From contig JAHEMJ010000015.1 in the NCBI GenBank assembly GCA_024643725.1, positions 248,001 to 312,000 on the forward strand: DNA of 64,000 nucleotides, written 5' to 3'. The notes beneath the pieces were generated by a model. That model worked only from the letters and a program-made list of their open reading frames with translations. It was not told the origin of the DNA and made no database searches. A program made the position numbers and the translations under genes. The first letter of the stretch is position 1. Each line of letters begins with the position of its first letter. Origin of the DNA: Crocinitomicaceae bacterium. GTDB lineage: Bacteria > Bacteroidota > Bacteroidia > Flavobacteriales_D > Crocinitomicaceae. Of this stretch, positions 39,810 to 49,144 are shown one piece after another.

Positions 39810-40517
39810 ATGAAAGGATTTTGGCTAATACTCATAGCATGTACCAGCTTTGTTAGTAAGGCTCAATCCAATGCACATGCATTGTGGGAAAAGGATGTTG
39901 TCGACACTTGCATTGTCATTCCGCTCGGTGTCGATTTCGGTTTATGTGCAATGCCGCTCGGTTGGGCGCTAAGCGACTCTGGTTGTGTCATGCTTTCTGG
40001 ATGTAGCATGATTGGCTCCAATGGAATTGATTATTCGACTTCCTTTTTTCAAAGTTCCTATCAATGTAATGGTGCATGTATGCAAGATACAACGGTTGTC
40101 TTGGCCTGTGTAGATAGCACACTGATCGACTCGATGATATGTTGTTTAGATGTTTACGATCCCGTTTGCGGATGTGATTCCATCACCTATTCCAATTCAT
40201 GCGAAGCGATGTTTCACGGAGGTGTCGTTTCATACACAACCGGCACTTGTGAATCAGCGGGTATTTACCCAAAATGGATGACACTCGTTTCGATTCAACC
40301 GAATCCGTTTACGTCGAACTTCATGTTGACTCTTGGATCCGAAATAGAAGGTATAGTGCGTCTCTTTCAAGCAAATGGAATATGGATTTCCAGTCAACCT
40401 ATTTCTGGATTAAGCGCGGAATTCGTTACGGATAAACTGGCTCCTGGTAGTTATTTCATTCAAGTATGGAATAGTCAAAACGGCCTACAAGTTACCAAAC
40501 ACATCATCAAGCAATAA
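39810..40517 (+). CDS. Secreted Kazal-domain protein with T9SS C-terminal sorting domain
   Basis: A 235-residue exported protein. A signal peptide (MKGFWLILIACTSFVSKAQS) is followed by a cysteine-rich region of about 90 residues. A Kazal-like segment sits at about 113-148 (LDVYDPVCGCDSITYSNSCE), and a type A T9SS sorting domain covers about 160-235 (SIQPNPFTSNFML, then LAPGSYFIQVWNS). Kazal domains usually inhibit serine proteases, so a cell-surface or released inhibitor is inferred. The ATG directly abuts the stop of the aminotransferase gene, which implies co-transcription although no functional link is evident. Confidence 0.8.
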   Translation: MKGFWLILIACTSFVSKAQSNAHALWEKDVVDTCIVIPLGVDFGLCAMPLGWALSDSGCVMLSGCSMIGSNGIDYSTSFFQSSYQCNGACMQDTTVVLACVDSTLIDSMICCLDVYDPVCGCDSITYSNSCEAMFHGGVVSYTTGTCESAGIYPKWMTLVSIQPNPFTSNFMLTLGSEIEGIVRLFQANGIWISSQPISGLSAEFVTDKLAPGSYFIQVWNSQNGLQVTKHIIKQ

Positions 40518-40520
40518 TTC

Positions 40521-40600
40521 ACTTTTTTGTCGTTTTTTTGTCGTTTTTTTGTCGTTTTTTTCATTTTTACGTTGTTTTTTAACGTTTTTTGCTTGTTTTT
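40521..40600. repeat. Helically phased T-tract array with three 11-base tandem units
   Basis: Eight runs of 5-7 T lie with centres about 8-11.5 bases apart (mostly 10.5-11) between about 40523 and 40600. The first part is three exact copies of the 11-base unit TTTTTTTGTCG-type (G-T-C-G separating T7 runs, 40529-40561). The remainder is degenerate (T-tracts separated by ACG, AACG, GCTTG). T/A-tracts in phase with the helix are known to bend DNA. The array follows the Kazal gene and ends about 50 bases before comM. Confidence 0.8.
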
Positions 40601-40652
40601 ATATCATTTATTTGACTAACTTAAAGAGAGAATTCATTAAAAATCACTCGAA

Positions 40653-42200
40653 ATGTTAGTTAAAACTTATTCCAGTTCCGTCTTCGGAATCCATGCCACC
40701 ACCATCACGATTGAAGTCAATTTGGGCATCGGTATCAATTTTTACCTCGTCGGTTTGCCCGATAATTCCGTGAGGGAAAGTCAGCAGCGCATCAAGGCCG
40801 CTTTCAAAAACAATGACCTCAAATTTCCGGGTAAGGAAATCACGGTGAATATGGCGCCGGCAGACATTCGAAAAGAAGGTTCCGTCTTCGACCTTCCCAT
40901 TGCCATTGGTATCTTGGCCGTCAGCGAGCAGGTCAAACCAGATCACTTGGGAGAATACCTCATGATTGGTGAATTATCTCTCGATGGCTCCGTTCAAGCG
41001 ACAAAAGGCATGTTGCCGATCGCGCTGCAAGCCAAACAAGAAGGCTTTAAAGGAATCATTGTCCCTAAACAAAATGCGCAAGAGGCAGCGGTCGTTCAAG
41101 GACTCGCGGTTTATGGTGTGGAGAACATTCGAGAAGTCATTGACTTCATGAACGACACATCCAAACTAACGCCTGTTCAGGTGGATATCTCTGTTTCATT
41201 TAAAGAAGGTGAGGTGCTGTTTGACGAAGATTTTCGCGATGTCAAAGGACAAATGAACATTAAGCGCGCCTTTGAGATTGCGGCTGCCGGATCGCATAAC
41301 GTAATTTTGATCGGACCACCAGGCGCCGGAAAATCCATGTTGGCGAAACGTTTGTCCACGATTCTTCCTCCCATGACTGTAGAAGAAGCACTCGAAACGA
41401 CCAAGATTCACAGTGTTGCTGGAAAGATGAAAAATCCACAAGGACTCATTACTCATCGTCCCTTTCGAAAGCCCCATCACACGATTTCTGACATCGGGCT
41501 TATCGGCGGGGGATCCTATCCGCAACCGGGCGAAATCTCCTTGGCGCACAATGGCGTGTTATTTTTAGATGAATTACCGGAATACAAACGACAAGTGTTG
41601 GAAGTCATGCGGCAACCATTGGAAGATCGGGTGGTCAACATTTCACGCGCGAAATTTTCCATCGATTACCCAGCGGGATTCATGCTCGTTGCTGCAATGA
41701 ATCCATGTCCATGTGGCTATTTTAACCATCCAGAGAAAGCATGCGTGTGCGGTCCAGGAATTGTTCAACGGTATTTAAATCGAATATCCGGACCACTGTT
41801 AGACCGCATCGACTTGCACGTGGAAGTGACGCCCGTTTCCTTCGATGAATTGTCGACCGACATTCCTAGCGAAGGCAGCAAAGAAATTCGTTTGCGTGTG
41901 GAAAAAGCGCGAAAAATTCAGAAGGACCGTTTTCAAAACCGAGAAGGCATGCACTGTAACGCGCAGATGTCCAAAGCGGAATTCGAAGCAAATTGTCAAT
42001 TGGACGCCGAAGGAACTTCGCTGCTAAAAACGGCCATGAATAAACTCGGACTTTCAGCCCGCGCTTACGATCGCATCATCAAAGTTTCTCGAACCATTGC
42101 CGACCTAGACGGATCCAAACGCATTTTGTCGAAACACTTAGCCGAGGCCATTCAATACCGAAGTTTGGATCGAGGGAACTGGGGAACAAATCAACTTTGA
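40653..42200 (+). CDS. comM: YifB/ComM-family Mg-chelatase-like AAA+ ATPase
   Basis: A 515-residue protein. The N-terminal domain (about 1-190) has the family start [20 protein letters not shown]. The AAA+ domain has Walker [15 protein letters not shown] (from about 221) and Walker [11 protein letters not shown] (from about 302). A cysteine cluster at about 352-368 (CPCG and CVCGPG) and the C-terminal Mg_chelatase_C domain complete the protein. In Vibrio, ComM is a hexameric helicase that promotes branch migration during natural transformation; this homologue is widespread in bacteria not known to be competent. It stands alone downstream of the phased T-tracts. Confidence 0.92.
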   Translation: MLVKTYSSSVFGIHATTITIEVNLGIGINFYLVGLPDNSVRESQQRIKAAFKNNDLKFPGKEITVNMAPADIRKEGSVFDLPIAIGILAVSEQVKPDHLGEYLMIGELSLDGSVQATKGMLPIALQAKQEGFKGIIVPKQNAQEAAVVQGLAVYGVENIREVIDFMNDTSKLTPVQVDISVSFKEGEVLFDEDFRDVKGQMNIKRAFEIAAAGSHNVILIGPPGAGKSMLAKRLSTILPPMTVEEALETTKIHSVAGKMKNPQGLITHRPFRKPHHTISDIGLIGGGSYPQPGEISLAHNGVLFLDELPEYKRQVLEVMRQPLEDRVVNISRAKFSIDYPAGFMLVAAMNPCPCGYFNHPEKACVCGPGIVQRYLNRISGPLLDRIDLHVEVTPVSFDELSTDIPSEGSKEIRLRVEKARKIQKDRFQNREGMHCNAQMSKAEFEANCQLDAEGTSLLKTAMNKLGLSARAYDRIIKVSRTIADLDGSKRILSKHLAEAIQYRSLDRGNWGTNQL

Positions 42201-42233
42201 TTTTGTTGTACCTTTACTTGAAATCAAGCTGCT

Positions 42234-43607
42234 ATGAAAGGAATATTATGTTGCTTACTCCTACTCGCTTCCCATGCATTTGGGCAATTCGCGATCGGAC
42301 ACACCACACTGACGTTTAACGACCCCTCGCGAACAGGTGGATTCGGTTCAGGCGGTGGAAGTGGACGCCAAATTCAAACGGAAATTTATTATCCATCAAC
42401 TTCCGCCGGAACGAGTACGCCAGTCGCATCAGGGGAATTTCCTGTGATCGTTTTTGGACATGGATTCGCGATGAGCTGGGATGCCTATAACGACATTTGG
42501 GAACACTATGCTCCTCGTGGATACATTTTGGCTTTTGTTCGTACCGAAGGAAGTTTGATTCCTTCTCCAAGTCATGGCGATTTTGGCTTAGACTTAGCTT
42601 TAGTTGCGCAAAAAATGCTCGAACTTCAAACAACTAGCACTTTATTCCAAAACCACATTGCTCCGAAAGTAGGAATAATGGGGCATTCGATGGGCGGGGG
42701 AGCAAGTTTCTTAGCCGCTTCGAACAACACAAACATTCATGCCTTGATCGGATTGGCACCTGCGGAAACGACACCTTCCGCCATTGCCGTCGCGCCAAAT
42801 GTACTCGTTCCTAGTATCGTGTTTTCAGGAAGCTCCGATGGTGTGACTCCTCCTGCACAGAATCACATTCCCATGTTTGATGGAATGACTTCAACGTGTA
42901 AATCCTTTGTGAGCATTACGGGTGGTGGACACTGTTACTTTGCGAATGCCAATTTTAATTGTGACTTTGGAGAAAGCACCTCTTCTACTGGAATCAGCAT
43001 CACACGTGCACAACAACAAGCTGCAACTTTTGCCGTTTTGGATCCATGGTTGGATTACATGTTGAAGGATATTTGCTTAGCCTATTCATCCTTCCAATTA
43101 GCCATCGCAAATAGTCCTGGAATTGTTGGACAAACAACTTGCCCATCGATCCCAACGGTGGATATTTCCCAAAACGGTTCGATACTCAGCACCACGACAG
43201 TTGGAAGTTCCTACCAATGGTTTTTGAACAATGTTCCCATCCCTGGAGCAATTGCCGATTATTACGACATGGGATTAAATCCTTCAGGCGTGTACAATGT
43301 CCAAGTGACCTTTCCCTATGGATGTGGCGTTAGTCCGAATATCAATGTCGTTGGACTAAAAAACCCACTAATGGACCTTATTTCCTTTCAACCGAACCCA
43401 TGTCAGGATCAACTTTCAATTTTCAATGATAGTGGAGCGTCCATACACTGTACCATTCAAAGTGCCACTGGACAAATCATCTTCAAAACCGAGTTAAAAA
43501 ACACGATTAATGCAATTGATGTACAACGTTTCGCACAAGGAATGTACCTGCTTACCTTCGAACAGAATGGATACATTTTTACACAAAAATGCATGATTGG
43601 GTATTGA
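42234..43607 (+). CDS. Secreted alpha/beta hydrolase, cutinase/polyesterase-like, with T9SS sorting domain
   Basis: A 457-residue exported enzyme: signal peptide (MKGILCCLLLLASHAFGQ), hydrolase domain to about residue 290, then a linker and a type A T9SS sorting domain (about 380-457, SFQPNPCQDQLSIFNDSGAS). The nucleophile elbow is GHSMGGGASFLAAS with Ser152; Asp202 (FSGSSDGVTPP) and His233 (GGGHCYF) complete a triad with spacing of the polyesterase-lipase-cutinase type. The oxyanion segment HGFAMSWDAY is present. Natural substrate is unknown; esters of plant cuticle, lipids or synthetic polyesters are possible. Dienelactone-hydrolase-like or chlorophyllase-like roles are alternatives. Confidence 0.8.
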   Translation: MKGILCCLLLLASHAFGQFAIGHTTLTFNDPSRTGGFGSGGGSGRQIQTEIYYPSTSAGTSTPVASGEFPVIVFGHGFAMSWDAYNDIWEHYAPRGYILAFVRTEGSLIPSPSHGDFGLDLALVAQKMLELQTTSTLFQNHIAPKVGIMGHSMGGGASFLAASNNTNIHALIGLAPAETTPSAIAVAPNVLVPSIVFSGSSDGVTPPAQNHIPMFDGMTSTCKSFVSITGGGHCYFANANFNCDFGESTSSTGISITRAQQQAATFAVLDPWLDYMLKDICLAYSSFQLAIANSPGIVGQTTCPSIPTVDISQNGSILSTTTVGSSYQWFLNNVPIPGAIADYYDMGLNPSGVYNVQVTFPYGCGVSPNINVVGLKNPLMDLISFQPNPCQDQLSIFNDSGASIHCTIQSATGQIIFKTELKNTINAIDVQRFAQGMYLLTFEQNGYIFTQKCMIGY

Positions 43608-43673
43608 TTACTTTCTTTCCATGGTAATTAGTTGGCAACAATTGATTAAATTCGGGAACTCTTATTCGAACAC

Positions 43674-46007
43674 ATGCTTAAAAATGTACTATTTCTTGTC
43701 TTGATACTTGTCGGCTTCACCGCAGCAGCTCAAGATTATACCATTCGAGGTTTTGTCTATGACGACGCAAACATGGAACCATTGAGTGACATCAAAGTGA
43801 AGTTATTGAAAACAGATAGCTCCGTTATTGCTGGTGCTTACACTAATATAAATGGTGGATTCTTAATTCCAAAACTAGCAAAGGGATCCTACATCGTGAA
43901 AGTGGAAGTTGCTGGATTCAAGCGCGCATTTTTGAATGTGGACATGAATGACAAACTGAAAATCTACGATGTGCAGTTTAAACTCTTGCACAGCTCAAAA
44001 GATGTCAAAGAAGTCGTGGTCGACCTCGGTAAAAAAGAAAAGAAAAACGAAGTCCTGATTGGAACATTAAAATACAACAAAGAAGGATTGGAACGCATTC
44101 CGGTACACGGAGGTGAAAATGACATCGTTGGTGCGATTAGTGTGACACCAGGAGTTGTTACAACGGGAGACCAAGGTGGACAATTGTACGTTCGTGGTGG
44201 AACCCCGATTCAAAACAAAGTGTTATTAGATGGGATGACCATTTATAATCCTTTTCACTCCATTGGTTTCTTCTCCATTTTTGAAACCGAATTGGTCAAA
44301 AACGTAGATGTATACACAGGTGGATTCGAGTCCAAATATGGTGGACGCGTTTCATCAGTCATGGACATAACCTACCGCGATGGGAATCGCAAAGAATTCG
44401 GAGGACGTGTTTCTGCTTCACCATTCCTAGCGAAAATGGTGTTGGAAGGTCCCATTGGAAAAGTCACAGACAAAAAAGCTGCTGCAGGATCCTACGTTTT
44501 TTCTGCAAAACACAGTTTGTTAGATTATACCTCAAAAACACTGTATCCCAAAGTAAACGATGGGAATGGTTTGCCATTCAACTTTACGGATTTATACGGA
44601 AAAGTGACCTTCAACGCGGATGGCGGAACGAAAGTGAGTGCCTTCGGATTTCACAACCAAGATTCCGTGAACTATGATGTAGCAAACTTGCGCTGGAATG
44701 CATCTGGTGGAGGGGTAAACTTCTTAATGGTTCCATCAGGTTCGCCACTTTTCGTTCGCGGACACGTGAATGGAAGTAATTACCAAACAACTTTCGCTGA
44801 AACAGCTCAAGAACCACGTTTTTCTAAAATCGGTGGATTTGACCTTGGATTTGATTTTAGTTATTTCCAAAAAAATGAAAGTGAATTAAGCTATGGATTT
44901 AACATCAATGGTTTCAGTACGCAATATGTTACCTATAACGAAGCGAAAAGAAAAATTGAGGATGAAAATTTCACCACTGAAATCGGAAGTTACATTAACT
45001 ACCGCCATGTGAGCAGACGCTGGGTTGTCCAACCTGGATTTAGGGTTCAAGTCTATGCGTCCTTAAACACCATTTCACCAGAACCTCGACTTGGATTGAA
45101 ATACAATGCAACAGAGAACTTGCGATTTAAATTCTCTGGTGGACGATTCTCGCAAAACTTTACTTCGGCTTCATCCGATAAGGATGTGGTGAACCTCTTC
45201 AACGGTTTGCTTTCTGCACCAACGAACGTTCAAGAACAATTTGTGACACAACTTCAGAACGTGAAAAACACAAAAAATGGACTTCAATATGCTTGGCATG
45301 CCATTCTTGGAATGGAATACGATTTAGGAAAATTGTGGTCGTTTAACATTGAAGGATATTACAAATATTTCTCACAATTGAGTAACATCAACCAGAATAA
45401 ATTGTACAGTGATGTTGCGCAATTCGAACTCATTGATGATGTGTACAAAAAAGACTTCATCATCGAATCTGGGCAGTCTTATGGCGTCGATTTATTGGCA
45501 AAGTATAGCAAGGATCGCATTTTCTTCTGGGCAGTTTATTCTTATGGAAAAAATACGCGCTGGGATGGATTCACCACCTACGCACCGGTATTTGACCGTC
45601 GTCACAACTTAAACTTGGTAGGTTCCTATGTGATGGGGAAAAAGAAAGACCTCGAATTCAACGTACGTTGGAACCTCGGTTCTGGATTGCCATTCACGCC
45701 GAACGCAGGAAACTATCAAGCAGAAACATTTGCCAATGGTGTAACCTCTAATTATGTAACAAGTAATGCACCAAATATCACCATGATGTTAGGCTCGTTT
45801 AACTCGAAACGCTTACCTTATTACCACCGTTTGGACATTACCTTGAAAAAACACGTGAAGTTCGATAATGGAGATCAATTAGAGATGATCGCTAGTGTGA
45901 CCAATGTGTACAATAGACACAACATTTTCTATGTAAACCGCGTGACCGGAAAACAAATTTATCAATTCCCAGTATTGCCGAGTTTCGGCTTGAATTATAA
46001 ATTCTAA
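43674..46007 (+). CDS. TonB-dependent receptor with carboxypeptidase-like regulatory domain
   Basis: A 777-residue outer-membrane protein: signal peptide (MLKNVLFLVLILVGFTAAAQ), a CarboxypepD_reg beta-sandwich at about 22-95 (RGFVYDDANMEPLSDIKVKL), a plug domain at about 120-230 (YVRGGTPIQNKVLLDGMTIY, FESKYGGRVSSVMDI), and a beta-barrel ending in the aromatic-terminated strand FGLNYKF. It would take up an unknown ligand using TonB. It is not of the long SusC type, and no SusD partner is adjacent. A DUF4249 lipoprotein, the usual partner of this receptor class, is 10.6 kb downstream. Confidence 0.88.
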   Translation: MLKNVLFLVLILVGFTAAAQDYTIRGFVYDDANMEPLSDIKVKLLKTDSSVIAGAYTNINGGFLIPKLAKGSYIVKVEVAGFKRAFLNVDMNDKLKIYDVQFKLLHSSKDVKEVVVDLGKKEKKNEVLIGTLKYNKEGLERIPVHGGENDIVGAISVTPGVVTTGDQGGQLYVRGGTPIQNKVLLDGMTIYNPFHSIGFFSIFETELVKNVDVYTGGFESKYGGRVSSVMDITYRDGNRKEFGGRVSASPFLAKMVLEGPIGKVTDKKAAAGSYVFSAKHSLLDYTSKTLYPKVNDGNGLPFNFTDLYGKVTFNADGGTKVSAFGFHNQDSVNYDVANLRWNASGGGVNFLMVPSGSPLFVRGHVNGSNYQTTFAETAQEPRFSKIGGFDLGFDFSYFQKNESELSYGFNINGFSTQYVTYNEAKRKIEDENFTTEIGSYINYRHVSRRWVVQPGFRVQVYASLNTISPEPRLGLKYNATENLRFKFSGGRFSQNFTSASSDKDVVNLFNGLLSAPTNVQEQFVTQLQNVKNTKNGLQYAWHAILGMEYDLGKLWSFNIEGYYKYFSQLSNINQNKLYSDVAQFELIDDVYKKDFIIESGQSYGVDLLAKYSKDRIFFWAVYSYGKNTRWDGFTTYAPVFDRRHNLNLVGSYVMGKKKDLEFNVRWNLGSGLPFTPNAGNYQAETFANGVTSNYVTSNAPNITMMLGSFNSKRLPYYHRLDITLKKHVKFDNGDQLEMIASVTNVYNRHNIFYVNRVTGKQIYQFPVLPSFGLNYKF

Positions 46008-46014
46008 GTAGTGT

Positions 46015-47247
46015 ATGTCAGACGTTGCACCTTTCAAAGCGATTCGTCCGGTACGTGACAAAGTTCATCTTGTCGCAACAAGACCTTATTATTCCTATAA
46101 GAAGAATGTGCTGAAAGCCAAACTGGAAGATAATCCCTTTACCTTTTTGCGCATCATCAATCCGGAGTTTGATTCACCGGTGAAAACAAAGCCCAATTCA
46201 ACGGAACGTTTTCAACTCGTAAAGAGTCAATTCGAACACTTTCGCCAAGAAGGCATCTTGATGCAAGATGCAGAAGCGCATCTATACATTTACCGTCAAT
46301 CCAAAGATGATTTTTCGGTGATTGGAATTGTGGGTGGTGCTAGTGTGCAAGAATACATCGACAACGATATCAAAAAACACGAGCAAACGCTCACCTTAAG
46401 AGAAGAAGTGTTCACCAACTATTTGGATCAAGTTGGATTCAATGCGGAGCCCGTACTCATGACGTATGATCCAAACACCGAATTGAATCAGTTGATTGAA
46501 ACGGTTTCTTCGGAGCGACCAGAATACGAGTTCACCACTACGGATCGCATCAAGCACGAACTTTGGGTCCTTTCTACAGAGCAGACGAATGCTTGTCAAC
46601 AACTTTTCAAAGGCGTAGACGCTTTGTATATTGCCGACGGACACCATCGTTCCGCATCCTCCGTGCGCTATGCGCAAATGAAACAGGAAAAAGGAGAAGA
46701 GACGAAAGAATCTGCTTACTTTTTGAGCTACCTCGTAGCCAAAGATCAAGTACGGATTTTAGCATTTCACCGCTTATTAAAAAGCTTGAATGGTTACGAT
46801 AACCATTCCTTCATCAAAGCGATGAGCGAACTAGGAAGCATCAAACCGATTCCTGCTGCTCGTGAACCAGAAAAAGAACATGAATTCACCATTTGTATTG
46901 GATCAGAATGGTATTGTTTTGAACCCTCCGCTGCATTTATCAATCATCAGAATCCAGTGGAACAATTGGACTCCTTTATTCTGAGTGATTTGATTTTAAA
47001 ACCACTGCTCGGGATTGTCGACCTTAAAACCAGTGATCAAGTGGAATTCGTTCCCGGAAATGAAACGCTATCGTCGATTGAAGACAAAATCAAATCTGGA
47101 AAGTTTCAAGTCGCATTCATTCTGCATCCGGCAACGATCGACCAAGTAAAAGAAGTGGCGGACGCTGGAATGAACATGCCTCCCAAATCAACTTGGGTGG
47201 AACCGAAACTTCGCAGCGGACTCACCATTTATCAATTACACGCATGA
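46015..47247 (+). CDS. DUF1015 family protein
   Basis: A 410-residue DUF1015 protein. Markers are the start FKAIRPVRDKVHLVATRPYY, the central segment YIADGHHRSASSVRYAQM (around residues 205-222) and a C-terminal FILHPATIDQVKEVADAGM. The role of the family is not established; the conserved GHHR motif suggests an enzyme. It is followed by yggS with a 4-base ATGA overlap, so the two are probably co-translated. It begins 7 bases after the TonB receptor stop, though a functional link to that receptor seems unlikely. Confidence 0.88.
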   Translation: MSDVAPFKAIRPVRDKVHLVATRPYYSYKKNVLKAKLEDNPFTFLRIINPEFDSPVKTKPNSTERFQLVKSQFEHFRQEGILMQDAEAHLYIYRQSKDDFSVIGIVGGASVQEYIDNDIKKHEQTLTLREEVFTNYLDQVGFNAEPVLMTYDPNTELNQLIETVSSERPEYEFTTTDRIKHELWVLSTEQTNACQQLFKGVDALYIADGHHRSASSVRYAQMKQEKGEETKESAYFLSYLVAKDQVRILAFHRLLKSLNGYDNHSFIKAMSELGSIKPIPAAREPEKEHEFTICIGSEWYCFEPSAAFINHQNPVEQLDSFILSDLILKPLLGIVDLKTSDQVEFVPGNETLSSIEDKIKSGKFQVAFILHPATIDQVKEVADAGMNMPPKSTWVEPKLRSGLTIYQLHA

Positions 47248-47903
47248 TTGCTGAACGCATTGCTTCCATTCGCGCAACTCTACCCGCTCACGTACAATTA
47301 ATCGCTGTTTCAAAAACGAAACCGGTGAGCGATTTACAGCAAGCGTATGATGCCGGACAACGTGCTTTTGGAGAAAACAAAGTACAAGAGTTGGTGGACA
47401 AAGCCGCTGTTCTACCGAAGGACATCGAATGGCACCTCATCGGACATTTACAAACCAACAAAGTCAAATACATCGCACCATTTGTTCACTTGATTCACGC
47501 GGTGGACAGCTTAAAGTTATTATTGGAAATCAATAAACAAGCAGCTAAAAACAACCGAGTGATCGATGTCTTATTGCAATTCCACATTGCGCAGGAAGAA
47601 ACGAAGTTTGGACTTTCCTTGGAAGAAGCACAAGAAATATGCATAGATTCAGAAGTTCAGGCATGTAAAAACGTACGCATCGTTGGCGTCATGGGCATGG
47701 CTTCTTTTGTGGATGACGAACAACAAATTCGTCGTGAGTTTCATTCACTGAAAAACATCTTTGAGGACTTAAAAAATTCCCATTTTACCGGAGAGACATC
47801 ATTCAAAGAAATTTCCATGGGCATGTCCGGAGATTATGCGCTTGCCATCGAAGAAGGAAGTACGATGGTACGTGTTGGCAGTTCAATATTTGATGGACGA
47901 TAG
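47244..47903 (+). CDS. YggS-family pyridoxal phosphate homeostasis protein
   Basis: A 219-residue PLP-binding protein with an alanine-racemase-like barrel and no known catalytic activity; family members keep free PLP levels in balance. The PLP lysine is in LIAVSKTKPV (Lys24), GHLQTNKVKYI is present, and the C-terminal phosphate-binding motif MGMSGDYALAIEEGSTMVRV is intact. The ATG overlaps the DUF1015 stop. Its last 70 bases overlap the 3' end of the convergent M16 peptidase gene. pdxH, another vitamin B6 gene, is 1.2 kb away on the other strand. Confidence 0.93.
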   Translation: MIAERIASIRATLPAHVQLIAVSKTKPVSDLQQAYDAGQRAFGENKVQELVDKAAVLPKDIEWHLIGHLQTNKVKYIAPFVHLIHAVDSLKLLLEINKQAAKNNRVIDVLLQFHIAQEETKFGLSLEEAQEICIDSEVQACKNVRIVGVMGMASFVDDEQQIRREFHSLKNIFEDLKNSHFTGETSFKEISMGMSGDYALAIEEGSTMVRVGSSIFDGR

Positions 47904-49144
47904 TCCTCCTGTTCCACCCCGAAAATCAAGGAAGAAATGGCATCTTCAGCCATAAAGGCATTGCTCAAACGCAAGATATCTGCACCTGTGATCTTATCAA
48001 TTCCTTGGTGAATTTCTTGAATGGTATCGATTTGATTGAAAGCCAACATACTTTTTCCCAATCCCTGCATTAGGCCCGCATTGACATCCATTCCAAGTGC
48101 CATTTGACCTTTGAACTGTTGTTTCGCACGCTGCAATTGAATCGAGCTCATTTCTTTCGAACGGAATTTCGCCAATTCTTTGTGGATCAGGTCCATCGTT
48201 CGTTGGATATTCTTGTCCTCACAACCAAAATAGATTTGCCAGAATCCAGAATCCACGAAGGATGAATAACTTGCTTCAACGGTGTAGGCCAAACCATATT
48301 TTTCACGCACCGATAAATTCAATTTAGAATTCAACGCGGGTCCACCCAGAATGTTAATGAGTAACGACATCGCCATTCGGTCATCGTGTTTGTAACTCGG
48401 AGCAATTCCGCCTAGGACTGCATGCGCTTGGTAATTGGCTTCCTTCACATGATGTTGAAAAGGAAGGTAATTGGTAAATGGCAAAAATTCCTGACGATTC
48501 GCTGTCAAAGGCATTTCCTTCAAGGTCGCCTCCATGATGGGTTCCAATTTCTTGAAACTCATGTTTCCGACATAGGAAATCACCATGTTATCAGCCGTGA
48601 AATATGCACCCACGTAGCGTTTCAAATCCGCCTGTGTAAAACTGGAAACACTTTCCCGTGTCCCGAGAATGTTATTCCCAAGGGGATGATTTTTGAATAA
48701 GTGTTCTTCAAAATCATCAAATATTTTATCGCTTGGACTATCCAAATAGGAATTGATTTCATCCAAGATGACTTCTTTTTCCTTTTCAATCTCCTTTTCA
48801 GGGAAAGTGGAGTGAATCGAAATATCCGCCAACAACTCCAAGGCTCTTTTCGTATGTTCTTTTGAAAAAGACGCGTGTAAACACAATTCTTCTTTTGCCG
48901 TGTAGGCATTCAATTCTCCACCCACCGAATCGATGCGGGAGAGAATGTGCAAGGCATTGCGTGTATGCGTGCCTTTGAATAAGCAATGTTCAAGGAAGTG
49001 CGCGAGTCCGACTTCATTTTCCTGTTCGTAGCGCGAACCAGCGGAGAAAAAGAATCCAAGGTGTGCGACCTGATTGGGAACTTGCAAGTGAACCACTCGA
49101 ATTCCATTGGACAACACATGACAGGTCGGTTGAAATTTGCGCAT
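47834..49144 (-). CDS. M16 family zinc metallopeptidase (processing-peptidase-like)
   Basis: A 436-residue M16B-type peptidase. The inverted zinc motif HFLEH is at 49-53 and the distal zinc ligand Glu129 lies in ILDEINSYLD, 76 residues on, which is the canonical spacing. The second half carries the inactive domain with the segment AHAVLGGIAPSYK. No signal peptide is seen, so it is probably cytoplasmic. The start shares a base with the pdxH stop (TAATG arrangement on the minus strand). The last 23 residues are encoded opposite the conserved C-terminus of yggS, so the peptidase tail has probably drifted into the neighbour. Confidence 0.9.
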   Translation of the reverse strand: MRKFQPTCHVLSNGIRVVHLQVPNQVAHLGFFFSAGSRYEQENEVGLAHFLEHCLFKGTHTRNALHILSRIDSVGGELNAYTAKEELCLHASFSKEHTKRALELLADISIHSTFPEKEIEKEKEVILDEINSYLDSPSDKIFDDFEEHLFKNHPLGNNILGTRESVSSFTQADLKRYVGAYFTADNMVISYVGNMSFKKLEPIMEATLKEMPLTANRQEFLPFTNYLPFQHHVKEANYQAHAVLGGIAPSYKHDDRMAMSLLINILGGPALNSKLNLSVREKYGLAYTVEASYSSFVDSGFWQIYFGCEDKNIQRTMDLIHKELAKFRSKEMSSIQLQRAKQQFKGQMALGMDVNAGLMQGLGKSMLAFNQIDTIQEIHQGIDKITGADILRLSNAFMAEDAISSLIFGVEQEDYRPSNIELPTRTIVLPSSMASA

